Assembly (NCBI GenBank): GCA_029990175.1
Contig: JARKIP010000038.1
Coordinates: 22,947,501-23,011,500, forward strand
Length of the DNA: 64,000 nucleotides
Source: Petunia secreta
Taxonomy: Eukaryota > Streptophyta > Magnoliopsida > Solanales > Solanaceae
Direction: 5' to 3'
Every line of letters begins with the position of its first letter. The first letter of the stretch is position 1. Position numbers and translations under genes: made by a program. Positions 1 through 11,408 of this stretch are shown here, in pieces. Under the pieces are notes generated by a model. It saw only the letters and a list, made by a program, of their open reading frames with translations. It had not been told where the DNA came from and made no database searches.

Positions 1-110
1 ATGGGATAATTATACTAAAAGACAAGCAAAAGACGAAAATTATCAAATATGGTCCATATTTTTGAATCTTACCCGAGCTGTCACCCTTTTTCCGAGATTG
101 CAGTTGCCGC

Positions 111-171
111 AAGTTTATACAATTTTATACAAATTTATACACATGTATAAAATTGTATAAATTTGTATAAG
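111..171. repeat. Imperfect AT-rich palindrome
   Basis: About 60 bases made of alternating TTATACAAATT and TTATACAATTT blocks read nearly the same on the reverse strand, centred on ACATGT near 151. It could form a hairpin or cruciform, or be a relic of a small inverted-repeat element. No target duplication was recognised. Confidence 0.5.
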
Positions 172-605
172 TATGTATATGCGAGTGAATAAATCTGTAT
201 ATTAAAGATGTTTATATGAATTTTTACTTTTTTTGTGTATATTTTTGTATTTCTCTCATTGCTACGCATTTATATATGTATATTCATGTATAATTTATTT
301 TTTGAGGGGAGATTTATGTGTCTTAACTTATCCAAATCAATGATTTAAATGCAATAAACAATATAAATTGAGTAAAATACAAAAAAATAACGACACTACT
401 GGTGGAAGAGGGTGTCCGCCGGCGACTTAGTGTCTGGGGAAGAGGAGATTTGGTTGCTAAGGTGTTTTTTATGAAGGAGTGCTAAAATTTGTAATTTTAG
501 GGGTGGGTGTTATGCATGAAAAAAAATATGGTCTCTTGTTTGTAATTTTGGGTAGTGGACTGCCTATTTTTGAAAATTTCTCTTTATTTATTGAAGATAT
601 GATAA

Positions 606-623
606 GTGTGTGTGTGTGTGTGT

Positions 624-668
<45 letters not shown>
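606..668. repeat. Compound (TG)n-(TA)n microsatellite
   Basis: A run of TG dinucleotides (about 606-624) passes through a short TATACATACA bridge into a run of about 17 TA dinucleotides. It is a simple-sequence repeat and probably length-variable. Confidence 0.95.
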
Positions 669-672
<4 letters not shown>

Positions 673-1500
673 TTTATTAACGTATGTCCAATTATATAAA
701 TCATAATTAGAGGTATATTGTAAGTGGGGGTGAACATAGATCCGTTTCGTTTGATTTTTTTATTTACCCAACCAAATCAAGTATGTTGATTTTTCAAATT
801 TATAAACCAAATCAAATCACATAAAATCGATTTTTTCATCTCGACTTTTTAAGTTTATCTGATTTATTCGATATATATTTAACAAAGTCTCCACAATACA
901 ACATATATATGGGGTGCTTTCAGATATTTGATCTAAACCCATTAAGTAAGATAGAACAACGTACTAAAGTTGAACCTAGTCGTTCTAAAGTTTAAGAGTA
1001 AATTCATCTAGTGAGAAAAATGAGCTGAAGTATTACCATAAAAGATATATGAGCAAAAATATATAAAGTAAAAGGCAAAGAAGAAAAGAATAAATATTTA
1101 TGAAGTATTTGGAGAACTACACTATTAATGTAATTAACTCTTTGAGTGACGTGATGGCAAAATACATTATAAATTTAAAAATATGTAAAATAGTATATAC
1201 GAATTTGGTTTATATATAGCACAAGGATAACTTTGATTTGCGGGTTGGGGAAGGGTGGGGGGTGGGGTTGCGCAGAAAAGAAAAAAAAAACAAAAGAAAA
1301 ATGGAAACACTGGATGATTTTTACTTTTCAGCAAGGACCCAACTCCACATGGTACTATTCACTATATTCTTCTTAATTTGTTTAAATTAAACCAATACTT
1401 GAAAATGGACCCACTGATCCAAGTGTCAAAAACCTAATGGACCCTCATACAACTCTTGTTGGTTGCATCTCATGCATGGAATTTTTTTTCATAAAAGTAG

Positions 1501-2038
1501 TCATGTAACTAATTGAGCTTAGCTCTTGGTGCACTTCTTTTCTTCAGATAGCTATGGAAGCTCCTGCCCGTTCAAAAGACAGACCTCAAAGCCAGTTAAA
1601 TTGATCAGATAATATTCCACAATAATTTGATGAATTTGATACAGACGAAAAGAGCTTTGAGAATATATTTTATCCCAAAGTAGCATGGGCAACGTTCGAT
1701 TTATGGCAACAAGCTTTTTGTCACTGCAGAAAGAATAAAACCAACTGGAAGCACTGCAATAAAATAAACTTCTCAAATTTATTTATCCCACCTTAAGAAA
1801 AACTTCAACACAGCATAACATGAAACCACTGTTTTAGAACTTCATAACAATGTTACCAGACACTATAAGGATGTTTTTTTAATTTATGATATTCTGAATA
1901 CTAGCTGACATATGGGTTGGAAGAGACTCAAGGAAAAACTCCTCAATAAACTATATAAAGGAACAAAAGGGTGGAAACAGGACTGAAAGATTAAAGCAGT
2001 CAAGAAAATAAAGTACCAAACCTTAGTCACAGTTGCTC
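1501..2038. other. 3' flank of the NLR pseudogene, no gene recognised
   Basis: This lies downstream of the last NLR codon (minus strand). A 74-codon minus-strand frame at 1552-1776 has no recognisable domain. It could be 3' UTR or a decayed last exon, but nothing in the sequence decides this. Confidence 0.5.
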
Positions 2039-5000
2039 TTAAGGGGATGATCTGGAATCCCATTCTGGAGGGTAGACGAGGACCTTAAACCCCTCATCCC
2101 CAGTATACTCAAGTACCGATTCTTGAATTGAGAAAATTGACTTTACAGCAGAGCGGCTGCACCAATGTAGCTCAACACTCCGTAGCATTAAAATATCACC
2201 TAAGCATGAAGGGAACTCCTCAAGTTTCTTGCAACTTCGCAAAACTAGACGCTCAAGGGAAGGTTGGCAATCAGAGGAGAAATTCCATTGTTCAATGTTC
2301 AAAGTATCTAACTTTAAGTATTTTAGTTTCAAGAACTCTCCATCTCTCATGTCCCATTGCATGCCCTCAAAGGATCTGCACAGTAGCTTTAGGACCTCAA
2401 GGTGAGGTAGTTTGCAAATTTTCGAAATTTCACCCCATGGTAGCCCAAAATTTGACAAGGTCAATCTTTTGAGATTTAAGGGTAAATTGAACTTACAAGA
2501 AGTGAGCATATGACCACAGTGTAACATCTCCAAGCAAGGAAAGTTGCATTGATGGAACGGGGGATCGCACCTTCAGCGAAGAAATAAGGTGTGAGTGATG
2601 GAAACTGATAGCAGTCCTCCGAATCCACAGATATGCATCTCAATTTCCGAAGATTCGGTAACCTTCTCATCACTTTATCTGTATCCATGGCATGACCTTT
2701 GTTATAGGTAAGAGACGGGGTGGAAATGGTTTCCAAGTTCTCTAGTTGGATGATGTTCCATCAATCATAGTCGTCCCATCCAAAAACAGCACGTGCATCT
2801 ACATGTAGATGTCTCAATCTTGAAAGCGTCCAAATGGTGTATGGCAAAAGTACTTCACCTCTCAAGCCTTTCAGAAGAAAAGTTTCAAGGTTCCGAAGTT
2901 TAAATATTGTCGATGGGACAAAGCTCATGGTGCCCTGAATAGATACAAACCTTAATTGGACCATTAGCTCAATATTTTGGGGAAAAGAATTTCCAACATT
3001 TATGCACCCCAAATCCAACACCCTAAGTAATCGAAAGTTGAGACATATAGGGGAGATATCATATGGTTTTGTCAAGGATGTGTCATTAGTGCGAAAGAAC
3101 AACAAAGAGCGAACAAGTTGTCCTGATGACCTAGACTTGATAAAACTCTCCCTTTGAGAATAGATGCATACACGACGTTGAGTATGTCTGATACGCGGTT
3201 CTTCAGGAGAGAGAGAGTACGCGGAGTCCAAAATATCATCTAAATCGTCATGGAATGTGTGTGGTTCACTCTTATATATAAGCTCAAGAAAGTTCTCTTC
3301 TTCAGCTTTTCTCTTGCAATATTCACGCACCAAATCATGAATATGGCATACTTTAACGGAGCCATTGTATGTCTTCTTGGTAGCCATGACCAGGCTTCTT
3401 GCAATCAAGCCCATCAAGTAGTCCTCTGCTACATCCTCTAAGCTCTTGTTGTCTGTTTGTGGAACAAACCCTTCTGCAACCCATAACCATACCAATTTCT
3501 AGACAGGAATGTGGGGATTTTTTAGAAATTGTCCAAAATAAAGAATGCAACGTTTTAACTGATCAGGTAAATGCCTATAACTCAACTCCAAAATCCCCGT
3601 GCGTAGATTGGGGTCGTAAAAAATGTATGAACTTAAGCTCTCTGCAACTTCCTTCCACCAAGTCTCTTTCTTTTCTGTCCTAGCTAGGAGCCCAGCCACC
3701 ACTGCCTCAGCAAGAGGCAGTCCTTGACAACTGTTTGCAATTTGCATTCCAGGATCCACTAGTCCTTCGGGGCAGCATTCTGTTGGGAAAACCTTCTTAT
3801 GTAATAGTTCCCAACTTTCTTCTATAGTGAAAACCGAAGAGGAGTCGGATGATGATTGTCAGGCTTAGTATCAGATTCAACTTGTGAAGCCAAATCTTGC
3901 TGTCGAGTTGTGACAATTATTCTACTACCATTATCATCATCTTGAAACGACCTCTGCAAGTCGTCCCATGCACTGATATCCCAGATATCTACAACAACGA
4001 GATGCCTCTTCCTTTTTAACTTTCTATAAAGCAGTTAAGCTAAATCTAAATCATGTATCATTTTAGTGACTTCATCAATATTCTCAAGAACTTGGGATAA
4101 AATCTCCAAGAGCAACTCTTTCTTTCTATATACTTCAGAAACATAACACCATGCACGTATGTCAAAATAATTGGCGTCTGTCTCATCAGCCTTTCGCAAG
4201 AGTTGTCTTGCCAAGTCCAGGCATGCCAATAATTGAAGTTACATCACGCTCAGTCATCCCTCTGGTAAGGCCATCAATGATACTTTCTGCCACATCATTG
4301 AAACCCACCACTTCATCATGATCTACTGTTGGAGCATTATTTTGTGATAATACCATGCTGGGCGCCCCTCGAACATCACAAACTATCTCAACTTTTACTG
4401 CTATAGCTATCTCATTGAACTCTTCCTTGATCACCTTAAGGTGTTCTAAAATGTCAGACAGCTCAACCACACTAAACCAGGCCTCGCATTCCCCAAGCAA
4501 AAATGAGTCAATAGCATATTCAGCCTCATAAGCCACTCGCACAACACGTGCCTTCAAATGCTTTAGCTCTGGATGCCCGTTCTGCTTGGTAACATCCCAG
4601 AGGTTCTTTCTCAGATACACTAATACTTCATGCACTCTTACAATATGATGTTTGGGGAAAGGAACCAGATCAGCCTTATGGAGGAGGAGTTCTTCCAGAT
4701 TGACTAAGAAGGAATCAAGAAATCCTAGCTCATTAGTCTTGGGGAATATTGATGGAACTTTTTCAAAGATCTCTTTTGACACTGTTTTCATGACTGTGGT
4801 TCTTTCTAGACAAATAGAAGTGGCTAACTCCATTTTGTTCACCATGTCTTCATCCGATTCCTTATTGGAAAGTGACATAATGAGTGATCCAACAATCGCA
4901 ATTGTAGCCTGCCCTTGTGTGAACAAGACATTTAGTTCACTTCCAAAAGTACGGTGGTAGTCTGGTGCATTAAGGAGAGTTTGCAGAAATACCACTTCCT

Positions 5001-6149
5001 CATAAAGGGTTTGAATTCGATCCTTCAAAGTAGTAATCCATCTAGGTCCTGGGAGACTCATGAGATGCACCTCTGCCTTGATAAGAATGATTTCTTCCTG
5101 CAAAAAGCCAAGGCGCCCAGTACTATGTCTACGAGTTACTTCTTGCACACCATCTATGAGGAGGAAGAAAATTGAGGGAGCAATATTACGGGCGATCGAT
5201 GCGATATGCATCAGGATCAACTTGACAAACTCCGGATACTGCTCTGGAAGATCCGAAATAAAAGCTCTCAGAAACATCAAGTCCTCAATAAGGCCACTGA
5301 CATTGTAGTTTCAAAACTCGTCCACAGTAATCTTATAGTTTACTAGCTCTGCAAGAGTGTCCAGGAGAAAATCAAGAAAACCAACATCAAGTTCTTCAAC
5401 TTCTGAAATCTTCTGCCAGGGAATATAGTACTGAATGACATTACAGTTGATAGGAATAATTCGCTGAACCAGACGGGAAATGACATCATTATTTCTGCAT
5501 TCAGTTGTTCCACTGGCGTTGCTGATAGAACACTTATAAGATAGATGTGCTGCATCACTGATCACATCTGATGCATGAGTCAAGAGACGTTGAATTTTTT
5601 CATTTTCAACAGAAAGCTTTGCTACAAACCTTAAGAAATTCTTCAGGAATATTAGCTTTGCCTCAAGAGTTAAAATTTTGCCGTCCATAGGCAAATTAGC
5701 TGTGGTATATTCCTGTAGATCCTCAAGATTCTTTAGGAGGCAATCAGCAAATTCCAACACAAACTTTTCACAAAGAAGAGAATCAGAAAATTTTGAGCTT
5801 GAAACAATTTCATAGACTTGTGTAACTTCTGCTTTCAAAAGAATAACCTTTTTCAAGACATTGGAAACCAGTAGAGCAATGTTCCAAGGAATGTCTCCAT
5901 CCGTACTCTTAAGAAAGAGAGATTGAAAATCTGATTCTGCATTTTGGACCAGAGCTTCCACATGCATCAGTACACTTTTTGAATGGCTATCCTCAATGCA
6001 TCGACAAGCGGAACACATAAAGAAAGTCCTCAGATGCCTTAACTCCATTTTAAGGGTCTGGATTTGATCCTTCATGTAGCATTTGAGTCTATATGACTTT
6101 CTAGGCAATCCAGACCTTTCAAGAGACTATCAACAATACTATAGGCCAT
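2039..6149 (-). pseudogene. R1-type CC-NB-LRR late-blight resistance homologue, broken
   Basis: An intracellular immune-receptor (NLR) relic. The likely original start is the ATG at 6147-6149, opening MAYSIVDSLLKGLD; a frameshift near 6060-6100 moves reading into the next piece. Order: long N-terminal R1/Prf-like Solanaceae domain (about 6149-4900), coiled coil (about 4850-4380), NB-ARC with P-loop GMPGLGKTT (4201-4227), RNBS-A (FDIRAWCYVSEVY), kinase-2 (VVVDIWD, 3979-3999), RNBS-B (GSRIIVTTR), GLPLA (about 3712-3730), WVAEGFV, an MHD-type HIHDLV, then LRRs to 2039. Defects: TGA at 5311-5313, a frameshift just after the P-loop (about 4195), TAA near 4035, a frameshift near 3835, TAG at about 3499, TGA at 2761-2763, and a frameshift near 2540. 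Kinase-2 has one Asp where family members usually have two. The nominal length of about 1,370 codons fits the R1 family (about 1,300 aa). No functional protein is expected. R1-family assignment is from remembered motifs. Confidence 0.93.
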
Positions 6150-6728
6150 CCCTCTGCCTTCTCGTTGATCTTAAGCACAAATTTTAAACCCCAAAATCCT
6201 GCATGTAGAAGAGATTTCAGGCAATGCTACATGCAAACAATCATGAGTATTGCTTGTTCAAGGATAATAAAAGAGAGCAGAGACTATAAAACAACTATTA
6301 CTACTACTATGACTCAGTCTCAAACAAGTTAAGATCAGCTATATAAATTTCCACCGACCATTTTACTCCCTTTAAATTCATCTGATGCCAATATTACGCT
6401 AAAACAGATAAAGAGTGCTAAAAGTTCTCTATAGTTTCTAAATGTATATATCTCCTAAAGGTCTTATAGAGGCAGATCCAAGATTTGCACTTTCTAATTT
6501 CGGAACACCATTGAAACCACTAAATATTTGAGTTACTACGTTAGAAATTTAATATTTGTTTATATTTAATAGATTTTTAAATATGCTTGGACTTGGCCGA
6601 TACTAATATTTAAGTTACTCGGGGTGAAATCTAATATGTGTTCGAAATCTAATTTTTGTTCATATTTACTGGGTTTGAGCCAAAGTTACTGTGTTCAGCC
6701 GAACATGTAGATTTAACTTTAGCTTCGC
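6150..6728. other. 5' flank of the NLR pseudogene
   Basis: AT-rich sequence upstream (minus-strand sense) of the NLR start. It would have held the promoter and 5' UTR. No clear TATA box or open frame stands out. Confidence 0.5.
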
Positions 6729-6944
6729 CAGGGGTGGAACCATGTAGTATTAAGGGGGCTGTGCAAGTTAGGTAAAAATGATCTTTTTTTGTTATGACAC
6801 GCAGTTGAACCCCCTGACACAACGGAATATACTAGTGTAGAGGTAAAGGGGTACAAGATTTACTCTACGTCACAAGTTCAATTTCCAAGTGTGGTACTTT
6901 TATATTTTTTAACCTCCTTTCTTTAATTTTTGGCTCTGCCCCTG
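6729..6944. mobile_element. hAT-type MITE
   Basis: A 216-bp segment bounded by imperfect terminal inverted repeats: CAGGGGTGGAACC on the left, and GGCTCTGCCCCTG on the right, whose reverse complement is CAGGGGCAGAGCC. A CAGGGG(C/T)GGANCC terminus is typical of hAT miniature elements in Solanaceae. The flanks share TTCGC, a decayed possible target duplication. There is no coding capacity. Confidence 0.7.
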
Positions 6945-6977
6945 GTTCGCCATTGAGGCTAACCACTCCTAGAAAGC

Positions 6978-7106
6978 ATAGTCCTGAATAGTAGTTAGAA
7001 ATTGTTTGCTAAGCGTCAGTCTGAATAGTCCTCGTGGGAACGATACTCTACTTATCATTTTATTACTTGTCGACCACGTATACTTGCGTGTGCGTTGGGA
7101 GCAACA
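6978..7106 (+). repeat. A1 5' LTR, truncated to its 3' end
   Basis: It matches the end of the 3' LTR (from about 12634) starting at GAATAGTAGTTAGAAATTG and ends in GGGAGCAACA. About 1.2 kb of LTR is missing to the left, including the TATA-like region. Confidence 0.85.
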
Positions 7107-7112
7107 AGTTTT

Positions 7113-7130
7113 TGGCGCCATTGCCGGGGA
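7113..7130 (+). other. Primer-binding site complementary to tRNA-Asp
   Basis: TGGCGCCATTGCCGGGGA is the reverse complement of the 3' end of plant tRNA-Asp (CCCCGGCAACGGCGCCA) with one mismatch, 6 bases after the LTR. tRNA-Asp priming is characteristic of the Athila lineage. Confidence 0.9.
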
Positions 7131-7247
7131 CTAATAATTGACGGATTTCTTTTTGAACGATTACTTATTATCTATTCAGGTTTAATTTTTGTTTTGAGTT
7201 TTGTGTTGTTTCAGGTATTAGGTCCTGCTTGTTCTTTACCTACAGGA

Positions 7248-9376
7248 ATGGCAGAAGAACGCACCTTAGCTGTGCGAGATGTTGCTCTCCCCAGCTTGGA
7301 GGGGGTAGCGTCTAGCATAGTTAAGCCCGCTATCACCGGGCACTTTGAGATTAAGTCCGGGTTCAGTTGCTGCATGTGACTGGGCAATATAGTGGATTAC
7401 TTCATGAAGATCCGCAGCAACACATTCAGAATTTCTTGGAGATCAGTGATACTTACACACCGACGGGAGTTCCTATTGATTATGTGCGCTTGACATTGTT
7501 CTCGTTTTCATTGATTGGGGCAGCAAAGAGGTGGTTAAAGGCTGAAAAGTCGGGGTCTATCACTACTTGGGATGATTTGGCTAAGAAGTTCTTAGCTAAG
7601 TTTTATCCATCTGCCAAGACAGCCCAGCTGAGGAGTGAAATTATGTCCTTCAGACAGATAAAAGGAGAGTCTTTGTATTCAGCTTGGGAGCGGTTTAAAG
7701 CTTTACTGAGAGATTGTCCACACCATAACCAATCAAATGAGGTACTGGCACACACTTTTGTGGAGGGGTTGACTGCGCAGACTAAGATCATGGTAGATGC
7801 TGCTGCTGGAGGCCAAGTGCTGGCCTTAAACTTTGACCAGATTTATGAGTTACTAGACAAGTTTTCGCAGAGCAATCCTGACTGGCAGGGAGATGGTAGA
7901 GCTGCTACACAGAAATCTGCTGGGGTACTTCAGTTAGATGTAGTTTCAGAGCTGAGGGCGAAGATGGATGCTATTTCCAATCAAATTAGCAAGCTAGCTC
8001 TGCTAAAGACTCAGCAACAAGTGGCTCCAGTGCAACAACTCTAGAGTTTTTGTGAGGTTTGTGGTCAAGATCATGCTACAGTGGTTTGCTCCTCTAATCC
8101 AGAGTCAGTTTATTACGTGGGTAATCAAAACAGGCTGCAGGGTCAAAATCAGTTTGGTAATGCTTATTATCAAGGCAATTCGAGAGCCCTAAATAATTAC
8201 CACCTACTTCCAGCTCCATTACAGCAGGTTAGTAATTCAGTTGAAGATATGCTAAAGCTGATAATGGCGGGCCAGTAGAGAATGATAGCTGACACTGCAG
8301 CCCATGCACAGGCCATACAAGATCTTGCCAATGCTCAAAAGAACCTGGAGCACCAGTTGGGGCAGTTGGTGGGAGAAATAAGTACTGTTAAAAAGGGGCC
8401 TGAGCAATGTCTTGCAGTGACTTTAATTGAAGGTAGAGAGCTGATGGCCAAGTCCGAGGAGAGAGCTGAAATAGAAAAGGTTGAAAAAGTGGAGAAGGTA
8501 AGGAAGAAAGAAGAGAGAAAGGAGGCACCTCTGCCGCCTCCACCATTCGCGCAGAGACTTATACCATCGAAGGATTTGGCCCAGTATTAAAAATTTGTGA
8601 GTATGTTGAAAGAGCTTCAAGTTAACATTCCTTTGACTGATGTGTTTAAATTGATGCCATCCTTTGTGAAGTTCTTAAAAGAGATTTTAGTTAAGAAGAA
8701 AAAGCCTTATGAGATAGATATAGTTGAGTTAGTTGAGGAGTGCAGCACAATCTTGAGTAAGCTACCTCCAAAACTTCAAGATCCTGGGAGGTTTACTATT
8801 CCTTGCACCATTGGAGGGCATAATATCACTGGTGCATTGTGTGATCTGGGTGCGAGCGTAAATCTCATGCCTCTATCTGTTTGCAAAAGGTTAGGGCTAG
8901 GAGCAATCGAGCCCTCTTCAGTTACTCTTAAGATGGCGGATGGATCACTCACTCACCCTGATGGTAAGTTGGAGGATGTGTTGCTTAAAGTTGGTAAGTT
9001 TACATTCTCTGCTGATTTTGTAGTCCTAGATTATGAAGAGGACTGAGAAGCTCCAATCATCTTGGGGAGACCATTCTTATTCACCTCGAAGGCACTGATT
9101 GACATGGAGCTGGGAGAGATGACTGTTAGAGCGCATGGAGAAAAAGTTACTTTCAAGGTTTATAATGAGAAGGAGCACATAACTAAGGTTGAAGAGTGCT
9201 CTATGATCGACTGTGTCAAGCAAGAACATGGAAGTAAACCAAATGACGTGTATGATCAGAATGTGGAACAAAATAGCAGTGACACATCACATGTGAAGTT
9301 GAAGATGGGTTCTCTCAAAGAAAGGAAGAAAGCAAAGGTTCGTCGTAAGAAGAGAAGACATAAATGCTGGAAGTGA
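7248..9376 (+). pseudogene. A1 gag-protease, broken
   Basis: Starts MAEERTLAVRDVALPSLEG. A frameshift near 7355 joins to a capsid (Retrotrans_gag) region with motifs such as WLKAEKSGSITTWDDL (about 7535-7580), then a CX2CX3HX4C knuckle (CEVCGQDHATVVC, about 8053-8091), a Lys/Glu-rich and Pro-rich linker, and an aspartic protease with active site DLGAS (about 8848-8862) and ILGRPF. In-frame stops lie at 8042-8044, 8276-8278, 8588-8590 and 9044-9046. The A3 copy shows CAG, CAA and CGA at the last three, so each is a C-to-T change. No pol follows. Confidence 0.9.
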
Positions 9377-11408
9377 GCTAAAAGTGTCGTCGTGCCACGA
9401 CGTTAACTAAGGCGCTTCTCGGGAGGCAACCCGAGTCTGTACTTGTATTATTTTATTTATAGTGTCACGTAGTTTTTATTTTTCTTTGGATTGCAGGTTC
9501 ATGTAATGTCGAGCTTAAGTGTAGGGTGTCCTCACCCCTGCCTACTACTGCTGACCTGTTGGGGGAACTCTGAGTACCTCATACTCTACAGAAGCTTGGA
9601 GGATGCTAGCACCAAGGACTAGAACCTTCAGGGAATTTTTTTACCCCTTGTACCTTATTTTTTTGTCGCACTGAGGACATTTCTTAGTTTTAAGTGTGGG
9701 GTGGGGAACTCTCCTTTATTTTTGAGGTTAGGGATGCATGTACCGTTAGGATTTTCTTTTGTCACTTGACGTTATTTTTATTTGTTTCTTGCTTTAATAT
9801 ATGAAAAAATAAAAAAAAAATTAGAAAACCAATGAAAAATTGAAAAAAGATTTTCCTTTTAGTCTTTATTAGTGGTACATGTCATTCACCCCGTGGTTTT
9901 TCTTATGGCCTCGGTTCTTTTCCACGGAGAGGCCTTTGAACCGGGTAGTTTTTATTTTTAGGATTAAAATAGTTAGTATAGGTGACCCTAGACGAAGGAA
10001 ATATGTAGAATGCTAGGTGCCTTTGATTTGTTTGATACCGATGGACTTGAACTTGCATGTGCTATTTGTGGTGTCCTTTAGTTTTAAATTGTAATGCATG
10101 CCTAGAGAGAAAGATGGAACGACCCCCTTGAGATGCTTGAGTCCACTCGCTTGACTTTGTTGTGAACCTTTGTGCATTAGTGCTTAATTTTCCACAAGTT
10201 ACACTCTAATTGCTTGATTGAGAGTTGTGATGGAGCCTTTTTGTGTGGATCGTGTGTAATGTGTGTGGTGAGGCATACTCTTATTTTACTCCATATTTGC
10301 ATATTGGTGTCTAGAACTTGCCCCGTGTGTGTGCAAAGCGAAATCCTAGGTTTGCTCTAGTCAGGAGATGATACAGGCCTTCTTGGATAAGCCTTTTTAC
10401 CTTGATTTGCCTACCCTTATATGCACCCTTGATTGTTGTGATCCCTTTGACTTTTTGTTGGCACCCACACCGCAAGCCTACACACTTGTTCTAAATTGCT
10501 TTCTATTGACCCTTTACTCCTTAAGCACTTTAATTGATAATTGTATATTATTGTGGAGTTTGTGGCTGAAATATTGGGAGGTTTTTGAGTGGAACCAATG
10601 AGGGGAATATTTGATAAATTGTGAAGTAGTTGAAGGAGCATTGGCAAGGGTTGGAAAGAATTAAAAAAAAAAACTGAAAAAATTGGAAAAAAAGAAATAA
10701 AGAGAAAATAAATGAATATCAATCCTTGCTAGTGTGTGCTTAAAAAAAATTGTTACTTGTTGAGAAGGTGTGTGTGAAAGTTGTCGATTTGGTGGCTTTG
10801 ATGAGGCTTGTGCTTAATTAATTGTTATGTATTAAAGTGCTTATGGGGTAGTCACTATTACCCATATGTATCCTACCAGCCCCTTAGCCTACATTACAAC
10901 CTTTTTAAAGTCCTAGTTAATCCCGATCGGAGTGAGCTTACATTAGTGGAGTCCTATACTACGGGCAAGCCTATGGTACATCGTGTGTGACATGTGAGAT
11001 TTTCATGAGAGTGAGTGAATTCTTTCTATGCTATTGCCCCCGTTCTATTCTTGATATTCATTGTTGTGTGTGATATCTGGGGGACACTCTCTTGCTTCAT
11101 TTTGGTGAGGGCACATGGTTTGCATGAAATAGGTGAAGTCGGGGCTTCTTGGTTGAGTAGATAGGTGTGATTTTGTGGGAGCATGGTTGCAATGAGTTGA
11201 GTTTGTGCATTTGAGCTATCTTGGGGTGGTTGTTCTCGTGTTTTTGATGATTGATAAATTGTTGGCATGTTTGTTGGACCCATAGTAGTCATGTATGCAT
11301 TTGTTCAATGGTCGGTATCAACCATAGTCATAGGCAGACCTGTTCTACCTAGGTTGGGAAGTTATTGGTAATTGCTCGAGGGCGAGCAAAGGTTCAAGTG
11401 TGGGGTGG
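9377..11408 (+). other. A1 3' noncoding region with repeated polypurine-like motifs
   Basis: About 2 kb without a supported gene, conserved in A3 (55514-57562, inverted) and A4 (61138-63227). It holds the hairpins, an acceptor-like TTGCAG (9491-9496), and three copies of a purine-rich TTAAGTGTGGGGTG-like motif near 9513, 9693 and 11394. The last abuts the 3' LTR and is the likely plus-strand primer tract. Short open frames here are not conserved as proteins. Confidence 0.75.
9388..9435 (+). ncRNA. Two-hairpin RNA motif after the A1 stop codon
   Basis: Hairpin 1: CGTCGTGCCACGACG (9388-9402), six-pair stem. Hairpin 2: CTCGGGAGGCAACCCGAG (9418-9435), six-pair stem closing AGGCAA. It begins 11 nt after the gag-protease stop. 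The same motif sits at the same place in A3, A4 and B. Function unknown. Confidence 0.7.

Larger units (their letters stand above)
1..1500. other. AT-rich intergenic DNA
   Basis: No gene is supported here. The stretch is AT-rich with short poly-A/T tracts. The short open frame near 479-706 owes its length to the TG/TA microsatellite and has no coding character. Phrases around 720-900 look like decayed transposon sequence, but I could not find ends. Confidence 0.6.

Noticed and set aside
479..706. 75-codon plus-strand open frame
   Set aside because: Its second half is the TG/TA microsatellite (repeated Tyr-Ile); no domain and no codon bias.
1552..1776. Last exon of the NLR
   Set aside because: No LRR or known C-terminal motif and no convincing splice acceptor; left as unassigned flank.
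6833..6886. tRNA-like A box (TAGTGTAGAGG) and B box (GTTCAATTTCC), suggesting a SINE
   Set aside because: It lies wholly inside the CAGGGG-ended MITE and the B box needs an extra base; the inverted repeats explain the element better.
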